Shown here: positions 56,375-64,000 of the stretch, piece by piece
Layout of the letters: the number at the start of each line of letters is the position of its first letter
How positions within the stretch are numbered: the first letter of the stretch is position 1
Notes under the pieces: model-generated
The model's input: the letters and a program-made list of their open reading frames with translations, nothing else
What the model was told of the DNA's origin: nothing
Database searches by the model: none
DNA from: Pectinophora gossypiella
Taxonomy: Eukaryota > Arthropoda > Insecta > Lepidoptera > Gelechiidae
Length of the DNA: 64,000 nt
Reading direction: 5' to 3'
Assembly: GCF_024362695.1 (NCBI RefSeq)
Contig: NC_065406.1
Location: 9,176,001-9,240,000, forward strand
Translations under genes and position numbers: made by a program

Positions 56375-56650
56375 TTACTTGTATAACATTTTATTTTTTA
56401 ATTTTGTTTTATATTTTATGGATTTTTTTCTGAAATAGAGCTTTATTATTATTATTTTAAATATGCCTTTTTGCATAAATGGCAAACTTTCCTCTAAACT
56501 CTCTAATCTAGAGACATCTGTACCCTTTAATATTTTGTTTATAATAACACTGCTAATCTTGAGAGACAATTTTTTTGTATGAACATTTCCGGCCGTGTAT
56601 CCATGACAGATTTGACATAAATTGTCAGTGCCGTACCGATCCGTCACCAA
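56375..56650 (-). other. Open frame in the foldback loop, function unknown
   Basis: The loop carries an open frame of about 91 codons on the minus strand without an ATG at its start (the first in-frame codons follow a TGA and read LVTDRYGTD). It contains LCQICHGYTAG, a CxxC pair, then LSLKISSVIINKILKGTDVS, LEESLPFMQKG and a lysine-rich, AT-rich end. The spacing of CxxC, a helix-like II..IL segment and an LP motif faintly recalls insect zinc-finger-associated (ZAD) domains, but the second CxxC expected after LP is missing. It may be a captured exon, a relic of an autonomous element's gene, or chance. Confidence 0.35.
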
Positions 56651-56938
56651 ACCTTGTCATCAAAATTTAAAGTAATCTAAATAATTTAAAGCTATCACTA
56701 CTGCCACGCCGTGCCATATCATTACTATGGCAACCCCACAATTATTTTTGCGTGTGGCAATATAATTTTATATGTCAAATCAAGTGTCATACTCTAAATT
56801 CTGAGGCTCTTTGTTTTGTATGAGAGACGTTCGTCTGGAATAGGTTCTCTTAGTAGTTTGTGCATAGATAAAAAGTTCTCGCAAGGAGATTGTTTCTTAA
56901 AATCTTCAGCGCTTCACGTTTTGTTCATGCCGTCATAT

Positions 56939-57342
56939 ACACTTTAATTTGTTGTTTTCTTTCTAATTATAGCACGTACACATAAAATCTTTTCACGTAC
57001 ACTATGTACGTAGTACGTACATCAAACTATACTACAATTTACAGGAAGAAAACATCTCGAAGTATGCAAACTGAGTGGCTCCGCTGGGGAGTATGCTCTC
57101 CAGCGAAGCCACTTTAATTTGTTGTTTTCTTTCTAATTATAGCACATACACATAAAATCTTTTCACGTACACTATGTACGTAGTACGTACATCAAACTAT
57201 ACTTCAATTTACAGGAAGAAAACATCTCGAAGTATGCAAACTGAGTGGCTCCGCTGGGGAGTATGCTCTCCAGCGAAGCCACTTTAATTTGTTGTTTTCT
57301 TTCTAATTATAGCACGTACACATAAAATCTTTTCACGTACAC
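56939..57342 (-). repeat. Right-arm tandem array: two 170-bp units and a part
   Basis: The inverse of the unit marker ends at 57002, 57172 and 57342, again at 170-base spacing. Read on the minus strand from inside to outside, the junction variants are TTGTAGTATAG then TTGAAGTATAG, the same two as the inner units of the left arm. The outermost left variant (TTGACGTATAG) has no partner here. Confidence 0.93.
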
Positions 57343-57428
57343 TATGTACATGGTACGTACAGTAATCTATATCGTTTTCAACTGAATTGGAGGTGGTGGC
57401 CCCGCGACAGAGCATCACACAACATTTT

Positions 57429-57949
57429 AAAGGAAACAGACAGCGGAAACTATGTGTAAAAAAGTATTTGTATTTGTATTAAAAACAAATGACTCTTCTA
57501 GAAAAGCTTCCACCGCCAAGAATAAAAATGACCGACCAGTAAATGAAAACACAAAATAATCATTTTTAACGGAATGCAAAACTATCTTTACTAACTAAAA
57601 AAACTGTTAGTGAAAATATATTTTTCTCAACAAATGTCAGTCTGAGCTTTCCGCTTGTTTGCGGCGCTGACAGTAAGCTAGCTTTCATTAGGAGTCACTA
57701 TCCCCCCACTCCCCGTTTCGTGTCGGCTAATCTCCGTTCTCTTTATTTTCCCGTACAATCTAAATTTTCCTTGCTTTTCATACGTCCTGGACGGTGAACT
57801 TTCCGTCTACTTTCATGAAGTCATATAGCAAAAAACTTGTTAAGATTACTTTTGCTAACGCGTAATTTTCAGTGGTAAAAAGTACGTAATATGGACATGT
57901 CAGCTTCATTGCTAACCACCATTGCAAACTTGAAATATACAACGGCAAA
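57429..57949. other. No gene recognised
   Basis: Mixed composition with a C-rich stretch at 57700-57725. It holds no open frame with a recognisable domain and no repeat partner in this window. Confidence 0.35.
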
Positions 57950-57956
57950 ATTTATT

Positions 57957-58000
57957 AAAAAAAAAATGACTCAAACGGGACTTGAACCGGCAGCTCAGAT
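57957..58000 (-). repeat. SINE-E head fragment
   Basis: The minus strand reads GAGCTGCCGGTTCAAGTCCC followed by GTTTGAGTCATTTTTTTT, the B-box end of SINE-E. It lies inverted about 25 bp before the plus-strand copy. Confidence 0.45.
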
Positions 58001-58021
58001 GTTGTCTAAAATTAATATTAA

Positions 58022-58180
58022 TACCCAATATTATAGATAGATAGCGCCGGCGTCGGCTTAATGACGATACATAGATTGAAAGAATTTCCACGGACAGAAC
58101 GAGGATCCGGTGGTGCAATGGTTAACACGCTCGTCCCGGCTTGACAAGAGCTGGGTTCAAGTCCCGTCTTTTCGATTTAA
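58022..58180 (+). repeat. SINE-E copy
   Basis: ATAGCGCCGGCGTCGGCTTA, ATGACGATACATAGATTGAA, GATCCGGTGGTGCAATGGTT, AACACGCTCGTCCCGGCTTG and GGGTTCAAGTCCCGTCTTTT match 17380-17512 on the opposite strand. An A box-like and a B box-like motif are present, so this is a polymerase III-type SINE rather than a functional tRNA, as no acceptor stem pairs. Confidence 0.62.
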
Positions 58181-59200
58181 TTTTCTCTTTGTGAGTTTTC
58201 CTAAGCACAAGTGAGTGCTATAAAAACAAAAAATAACTTTAAATACATACTGTTGTCAATTTTAGGTTAATTATATAAGTGTAACTTTGCAAATACAGTG
58301 CACTTGCTAATAACGGCTAATCAGCTTGCGAACAAACATTTCAGGATCCCGCGCTGGCTTGATCAACAAGCTTATGTCATATTATGTAATTGGAAGTAGG
58401 GTACAATTTTTACCGTCTATGAAAAGGCTGAAAACCGATGTAAGTACTTTCCTTTCTTGCGAATGAAAGAAATGCTTTTACTAAACAGGAAGGTTCATTT
58501 CCAATTGCTCTGGAAAAATTCGCGTCGCTATTTATATCTGAACAGAAAAATGTTGTATCTTTTAAAATGTGGTGGTATCTTTTAATCTGTACATAAAGGA
58601 CTGTCGATATTCTAGCGGGAACTCTTTTTTAATTTAAGCGTCATCGTCATATTGTAAACACCGTTTGTTTTTAATAAATCTAGTGCGATTGTAAACTAAA
58701 GTTGTATGGAACTTCGTCCAAATATCTACCACTAATGAAACCTATTTACCGTACTTAATAGATCTGTAAATACTGAGTACAAAATACCAAACGGCGGTCG
58801 AAAATACATATATTATTTTCATAATACATAATATAATATTCATAATATATATTTCAACATACGTATATTAAATATAAATAGTATCAGTAAAAAGTAATGA
58901 GGCAAATGAAACTTTAAAAAAATCAAATACTTTTAATAAAAAAAATTTATTCCTTATTCTATGTTAAAATGACAAAACCCTCGTTTTTCAATTAAGTAGC
59001 CATAACTTTTTACTGACAGTATATTTTTGTATGCAGTGCTGGTATTAATTACTCAGTATTTAATGATCTATTCAGTTATATAGGTCTCGTTAGTGGTGGA
59101 TATTTGTACCTCTTATGGACAATCTCCATTGATGAGTTTTACGGCTAAGCGCGGACAGATTATCGAATTTTGATGCGTTATATTCTATGTTCAGTTTTTT
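58181..59200. other. No gene recognised
   Basis: AT-rich DNA with a simple (ATAATATTCATA)-like stretch at 58805-58860. No repeat partner or coding signal. Confidence 0.35.
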
Positions 59201-59478
59201 GGCTCTGTGGACGAGTGGTTGAGCGTAGGACTCACCATCCAGAGGTTCCGGATTCGAATCCCGGTGGGGACATGTCACAAAAATCACTTTGTGATCTCTA
59301 GTTTGATTAGGACATTAAAGGCTGATCACCTGATTGTCCGATAGCAAGATGATACTTCCTCCGATAGCAAGATGGTGCTTCGGAAGGCACGGTAAGCCGT
59401 TGGTCCCGGTTATTACTTACTGATGTAAGTATGTAGTCGTTACGTTACTCTTTGGCGGCTCGATAATAACTCTGACGA
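59201..59478 (+). repeat. SINE-A, 3' shortened
   Basis: GGCTCTGTGGACGAGTGGTT, B-box GGATTCGAATCCCGGTGGGG and the normal body with a local 22-bp duplication (GATAGCAAGATG appears twice at 59340-59372). It ends CAATAATAACTCTGACGATA-like sequence. The minus-strand open frame here is a by-product. Confidence 0.72.
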
Positions 59479-59984
59479 TAAAAAGAGGAAGGAATTATTA
59501 AAAAGAAAATTAAACGTAAACTTACTCTTAATTCGCATTTTGGCCATGGCCTTGTTGAAACAATCGTGTCTGCTTTTTATCATTTCTATTTGACCTAAAT
59601 ATAATGGAAACTTAGCAATAAGTTCCCGAAGAAATATCGTTTCTTAGAAATCATTTAGTTTGTATCTGTTGTAGGGTGTAATGTGTAAATACATCATATA
59701 TTTACTTAAACCATGAAAAGTAGTATACAAAATATTCATTAGAAACGTGTTTGTGTCCAGTGTAGTGATACATGAAAGAAATACAGCAATATTTACAAAA
59801 TAATGCGTATAAAATAATATAAATTAATAACATACTTACTTATATTTATTTAACGAAATAATCGTAAGTATAAATATTAGCAGATATATATCGCAACACG
59901 TTGAATTCGGGCCATTTAATTAAAGCAAATCATCCAAATATTAATATAATAATACTTTCCATTGCTTAAAACTTATTTATTCGT
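59479..59984. other. No gene recognised
   Basis: Very AT-rich DNA. Nothing assignable. Confidence 0.35.
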
Positions 59985-60085
59985 AATCTGATATTACAGT
60001 TAATTCAATTTTAAAGTCATCTATCTATTTATTGTATGGGCTTTGCCTGAAATAAATGGTTATTATTATTGTGACCGGTTAATTA
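59985..60085 (+). repeat. LINE 3' end with TATGGGC..TGAAATAAA
   Basis: TTATTGTATGGGCTTTGCCT followed by GAAATAAATGG and TTATTATTATT is a 3' end pattern common in lepidopteran non-LTR elements (recall). AATAAA and the (TTA)n tail are visible. Confidence 0.5.
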
Positions 60086-60118
60086 CAATAAGCTTGTACT
60101 CTAAGAATGTACTATACA

Positions 60119-60165
60119 TCCTCTGTATACCCCTTCGGGGATACAGGCGTGATTGTGTTCTTGTT
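60119..60165 (+). repeat. SINE-D-like 3' tail
   Basis: TCCTCTGTATACCCCTTCGG and GGATACAGGCGTGATTGTGT contain a short hairpin (CCCC TTC GGGG) and match the tails at 3593, 12345 and 14100. Confidence 0.5.
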
Positions 60166-61667
60166 AATAATATATATTATATTATTTAGTTTTATGCAAT
60201 ATGACTTTGTTTCAGTCGAATTGGTTTTTACTGGAATGTAAAACTGTAAAAATAATTAAATAAATGTTATGTGGTCACCGGAAGCGTTTATGACGTGTGT
60301 CAAAATACCTACAAATAGGTATTTAAACCTACGAATAAATATATTTAAACGTAAAGCTTCAATATTGTTGAATAGATGACAGTACCTATGCCTGAGATAA
60401 ACATAAGTACTAAAGGCTTACAACTCAGAACAGGATAATAAACTTAATCCAACCAACTTCTACTTTAGGACGACTAATCGAATTTTCCTCACTTTCTCAC
60501 AATTTTGCCCTGAATAAATACACATCAAAACTCGTGTCGAAATAATTATTAACTTGTGCCATTAAATGGCAGCTGGTTTTAGAAAAACAGTTTGAGTTTC
60601 CCAACTCGTCCACGGAACCTATGCAAACACAGCTTGTTAAGGATCGTTCAAATCACGGAAACCCACACGAGGGCACTGTCAACAAATAAAAAGGTTTTTC
60701 AACCTTTTAACATTGAGACAGAAACAGCATTTTAGGGTAACCCACTATAGCTTGAACATAATAGTCTTTACTACTGTATACTAATTTGAATCTTATCTTT
60801 TTAAAGTAAGTAAGTGCTTGATACAGTACTGCTACATAATTTTTTGGGTGAAACGCAATTAAGTGGAATGTGATTGTAAAGTACCTAGTTACTTATCCCT
60901 CGATTTTTGTACTTTTGAGGAAAATATTTTTCTCAAATGAATGGTAAAAAATGCGTCGATATATATATTAATAGCTTTTTTTGACTAAGTACTTATAATC
61001 CCAGTAATCTTATTCTCGGCTAGTTAGTGGGGAGCGAGAATGTGTGTACCTATATTCTAACTTCGTACAATTATAACGCAAAATGAACTTCACTGAAAAA
61101 GTCATAGGAATATTAATTACCAACGGACATCGTCATCACTAATTTAAGAGCCACGCTCTTTTCGGTGTACCATTTTCCATTTTTGTCTATCAAACCAACT
61201 CACTACCAACTGAACACCAGTGGACATACTTACCTACATTTTGCGGGAGTTATTAAATACATATTTTCAGAAACATGACTAAAAAAAGATTTTTAAAAAG
61301 CTCAGTTGTGAGCACTAATCCGTAATCTGTCGGTGGACGAGAATATGCAGTTCTAAGCCGACATCCGCGACCATACCTCGCCACACTACTTACCACTTGA
61401 CACTTCACAAAGATTAATTTAATCTTATGAGAGTGATAAAATATTTTTACGTTAAAGGTCAAACTGTCTGAAAGTGGTAAAAATAATGACTGAAAGAGAT
61501 AAAATACGGCTGTATTTTTTCTAGATTTATGCCAGAGTTATGTTCCCTTACTAGAAGTGTCACTTTCTTTTTGTATGGAGTTCCCGAGGTGCCCCGTTAC
61601 CAAAAGTTGGAATGAATCGTAACGAGACTAGTTACATACTTCACACCGTTTTAGGTATTTCTAAGTA
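60166..61667. other. No gene; one Repeat-2 end block
   Basis: ATCGTCATCACTAATTTAAG followed by AGCCACGCTCTTTTCGGTGT at 61128-61170 is the end block of Repeat-2. The rest is AT-rich and unassigned. The open frame 61253-61462 (-) has no domain. Confidence 0.4.
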
Positions 61668-62142
61668 TTTCATCATCACCAATTTAAGAGCCAGGCTCTT
61701 GTCGGTGTAGCATTTTCCATGTTAAGAGAAATACTCTATCTGACGCAGTACTCTATCTGACGCGAGTGGAATGGTGCCCAGAGTAGTCTATTTCAAAGCT
61801 GTACTAGGACTCCTTACCTCCGCTTCTGAATAGTTACTGCTGCCCTCTGTTAGGTTCCGGGTTACAGTCCCTGTGACTTACCCCTTTCGTCCTGTGTTGC
61901 CGTGCCGATGGCTTCCATCTCCGCCTCTGCAACCGTTGACGTTCACCCGTATCCCTGGGCAGGGGTTCTACGTTATACCCCGTAGGTCTGGGTTCCTATC
62001 CGATCCCAGCCAACTTGTCACTCCAGCCTACTGAAGTAAAAGGCGCCCACCCCCGCAGCGAGGATGCGTCGAACAGGAATTCCTCAGTGGAGACCACAGA
62101 AGATGACTACGTCCCCTTTGGGGCTGGATTATAGGTCTTATA
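61668..62142 (+). repeat. Repeat-2, longest copy
   Basis: It starts with CATCATCACCAATTTAAGAG and CCAGGCTCTTGTCGGTGTAG, runs through ATCTGACGCGAGTGGAATGG, TTACAGTCCCTGTGACTTAC, TGCAACCGTTGACGTTCACC, GGGCAGGGGTTCTACGTTAT, CCAACTTGTCACTCCAGCCT and CCCCCGCAGCGAGGATGCGT, and ends TTTGGGGCTGGATTATAGGT. At about 475 bp it is the best guide to the family. ACTCTATCTGACGC is duplicated near 61735. Confidence 0.7.
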
Positions 62143-63371
62143 TGAAAGCAAAACCAAAGTATTTAATTATGATAAACAGCATGAATTTTCATTTTCCGCA
62201 GAAAAGCAGTTGGCTTGAGAAGTAAATATACTTAAAATTAACTTCGTATTTGCAAAACGTTAAAGACGACATCCCGCTGGTTCATTATAATCCTTAGCAA
62301 GATGTCTCGCTCATTTCATATTATAATGTTTGTAAAATAAGAGCCAATATTTTAAGGAAAATTGAGGTTTATTTTTATTAATTGTGTTTGAAAACAAATT
62401 GTTGACAATATCAGCTGATAAGCCGAGTAGAGAGAAAAATTACACCGCAAGTAATTAATTTTCATTTACTTACTGTAAAAACTTGACATATTATTATCGT
62501 AGGTATTTTGATTATTTTTGAAGCGAAAGGAAGTGCCTATTCTTGCCTAGACGACTTAAAGTAAAGGTGGGAAGGATTATGCGATAAAGCCATATTCAAA
62601 CTTGCGTTTACACAAGAGTGAACTTGGAAACGCAGATAAAAGCAAACTTTGTGTTGGCTACACGAAAACTTGCTGGGAATGTCAAGTGCTCCCTGATCAG
62701 AATAACATCACCGTTTGAATATTTATGAGGCCAAATTACAAAAAAACATATGGTAACGTGATCGATACAGTAATCAAGGAGAGTCGTTTTAATAGGTAGG
62801 TACTAGGTTAGTTAGTAGACTGTCTTTTTAACCTAATTTCTGTAAATTATTTTATACACTCTGTTTAACGTAAATCATAAAACTTACATCCTTAGCTTCT
62901 GTAACAACTTGGCCATCATTCTTGGTCTTACTTGTAACACAACCTACTTAGTTTGAAAAAGTTGCAGAGGGTTTAAGTCGTACCTAATATCTCACGATTA
63001 CGATTGAGCTTATTTTTTTAATATTCATCGCACATGTATGTAGAAATAATCGAAAAGAAGTTAGAAGACTTTACCCATAATTTAATAGTTCATTTGTTCT
63101 AACAATGTTCAATGAAAGTTCAGCGTAGTTACTTGTAATATTAACAAGTTAGTAGAAGTTTTTTGTATTTTTGTAGAACGTGAGTTTAAGTAGGTACTTA
63201 CTTACTTATTAATTAAGTACTTAGTTCATAAAATATAAAATAATATTATGATTTAGTGACTATTTTATGATATCATTAATTCGGTTTTCTTTTTAATGTT
63301 CTAGACTGTCTTTGATTATTTATTATTATTCTACTAGAAGATTTGGTGGGCTAAAATCTAAAAATCAATAT
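62143..63371. other. No gene recognised
   Basis: AT-rich DNA in front of the signal-peptide exon. I see no exon-like segment or assignable repeat. Confidence 0.35.
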
Positions 63372-63478
63372 TGCAATTTGAAATTTGCGCTTACAAAAGT
63401 TCGCAATGCCAATAAATGTCTAACGGAATATAGCTTTCTTGGATGAATTGCTTCGATGTGGCCTTTTTAACCCCTGTA
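63372..63478. repeat. MITE-H hairpin element, copy 3
   Basis: TTGCAATTTGAAATTTGCGC, TTCGCAATGCCAATAAATGT and GGATGAATTGCTTCGATGTG end with TTTTTAACCCCTGTAG. It is more diverged than the copies at 6068 and 10098. Confidence 0.6.
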
Positions 63479-63507
63479 GTTGAACGACCCTATTAAAAAT
63501 TTACCTA

Positions 63508-63708
63508 TGTCACACCCCGGACACTTCATACAAAATACCTCATTTTTATCGTACATACGGTGAAGTATGTGTACGGTATGTGTGTGACGTGTAGCGCCCT
63601 TACGATTGAAGTAAAGTAAACCGAGGCGGTGTGAGGTAAACCTAGCTCAGCCGCTGGTGGGCAGCGGAGAGTTGCCGTTCTGTAGTACTATTTTTTATTC
63701 TATGTCTC
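63508..63708 (-). repeat. Repeat-5 copy 2, just upstream of an exon
   Basis: The minus strand reads CAGAACGGCAACTCTCCGCT, GCCCACCAGCGGCTGAGCTA, GGTTTACCTCAC, CGTCACACACATACC and TTTTGTATGAAGTGTCCGGG, matching 3740-3945. It ends about 50 bp before the ATG at 63760, so it may overlap that gene's promoter or 5' untranslated region. Confidence 0.66.
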
Positions 63709-63759
63709 TGTAATAAATCTCCAACCTCGACTACATTAACGAATGGTTCCGTGTGACAG

Positions 63760-63891
63760 ATGTGGTGGGCGGTATGGTGCGCGGCGGTGGCTGCAGCCGG
63801 CGCCGGCGCAGCGGCCGCGCCCGCGCCCGACTCGCTCGCGCCGCTGCCCCCCCTCGACCTCGTACAAATCGACCAACCCGCGCCTGACGAT
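63760..63891 (+). CDS. First coding exon of a secreted or membrane protein, partial
   Basis: The ATG at 63760 is preceded in frame by TGA (63754-63756), and 44 codons run to a strong splice donor (GAT|GTAAGT at 63892). The peptide starts MWWAVWCAAVAAAGAGAAAA and goes on PAPDSLAPLPPLDLVQIDQP, ending APDD. The first 20 or so residues form a typical signal peptide with an Ala-rich core and small residues for cleavage; the mature part begins Pro- and Asp-rich. The exon is very GC-rich, unlike the rest of the window, which fits a host exon. I do not recognise the protein. The rest of the gene would lie to the right. A second frame starting at 63743 and a minus-strand frame across the same bases are Arg/Pro-rich shadows. 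Confidence 0.65.
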
Positions 63892-64000
63892 GTAAGTACA
63901 GTCATAAGCTATATCATGTACCCACTTTAGAACCCTGTCGCACTATCATATTTGACATTTAATAAGACTTACGGTTTAATTTGTCAAAAAAGTCAATGTG

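Larger units (their letters stand above)
55413..57420. mobile_element. Foldback transposon with tandem 170-bp arm repeats, 2,008 bp
   Basis: The element starts GTGTGATGCTCTGTCGCG and ends with the inverse CGCGACAGAGCATCACAC. The 8-bp string AACATTTT lies directly outside both ends (55405-55412 and 57421-57428), a clean target duplication. The left arm (55413-56355, 943 bp) and right arm (56649-57420, 772 bp) are near-identical inverted copies around a 293-base loop. Each arm consists of a unique terminus of about 78 bp, an array of 170-bp units, and an inner unique stretch of about 300 bp. The length difference of 171 bp equals one extra 170-bp unit on the left plus a 1-bp indel. The layout resembles Drosophila FB elements (long arms with internal tandem repeats). 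The 8-bp duplication fits hAT- or P-like mobilisation, but the ends match no family I know. Confidence 0.9.

Noticed and set aside
56375..56650. Annotating the foldback loop frame as a ZAD zinc-finger protein
   Set aside because: Only one CxxC pair is present, the second pair after the LP motif is missing, and there is no ATG. Kept as an unknown open frame.
55491..57342. Regularly spaced repeats considered as a CRISPR array
   Set aside because: The 170-bp units are head-to-tail without unique spacers, occur in inverted arrays within a transposon, and the genome is eukaryotic.
63642..63905. 87-codon minus-strand frame, Gly/Ala/Ser-rich
   Set aside because: It is the antisense shadow of the GC-rich signal-peptide exon; the plus strand has an in-frame stop before the ATG and a splice donor, which explain the region better.

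Overview
The window looks like nuclear DNA from a moth or butterfly, possibly a noctuid-like moth. It is AT-rich and almost devoid of host coding sequence. Several families of tRNA-derived SINEs, LINE 3' ends and short inverted-repeat elements recur on both strands, and reverse-transcriptase tail fragments of the RxRACM...VCxDRSxW...SAYPxGK type appear three times. I recognise these patterns from lepidopteran genomes from memory; no database was searched. Local labels: SINE-A (head GGCCTCCGTGGTCCAGTGG, tail CACAACCCACACGATAGAAG), SINE-B (same kind of head, tail GCCCAGCAGTGGGACGTAT), SINE-C (head GAGCCGTGGTAGCCCAGTTGG), SINE-D, SINE-E, Repeat-1 to Repeat-5, MITE-M (TIR CAGGGTGTTAGTGACATCG), MITE-H, and LINE-J (a LINE 3' end).

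Layout. 1-26 kb: repeat-dense, gene-poor DNA with SINEs on both strands, a candidate 436-bp inverted-repeat element at 4105-4540, hairpin elements near 6.1, 9.5 and 10.1 kb, and a broken LINE coding tail at 8.3 kb. 26-27.7 kb: a complete Tc1-like transposon with an uninterrupted 342-residue DD34E transposase, 27-bp identical terminal repeats and a TA duplication. 28-41 kb: more SINE, MITE and LINE debris. 41.9-45.7 kb: a decayed PIF/Harbinger transposon that keeps both standard genes (a Myb/SANT-like gene on + and a multi-exon transposase on -). 46-55 kb: repeats, including SINE-C copies split by later insertions, and an unexplained CpG-rich patch at 49.7-49.9 kb. 55.4-57.4 kb: a 2,008-bp foldback element with 8-bp flanking direct repeats, whose arms carry tandem 170-bp units; this is the most unusual structure here. 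58-63.4 kb: SINE and repeat fragments. 63.76-63.89 kb: the only good host-gene candidate, a first coding exon encoding a signal peptide and ending in a GTAAGT donor; the rest of the gene would lie to the right of the window.

No genes form a pathway. The window is a record of transposition: TPRT-style SINE insertions with target duplications, TA-inserting elements, nested insertions and foldback formation, upstream of (or between) host genes. Most short open frames are chance or fall inside repeats and are not annotated as genes.
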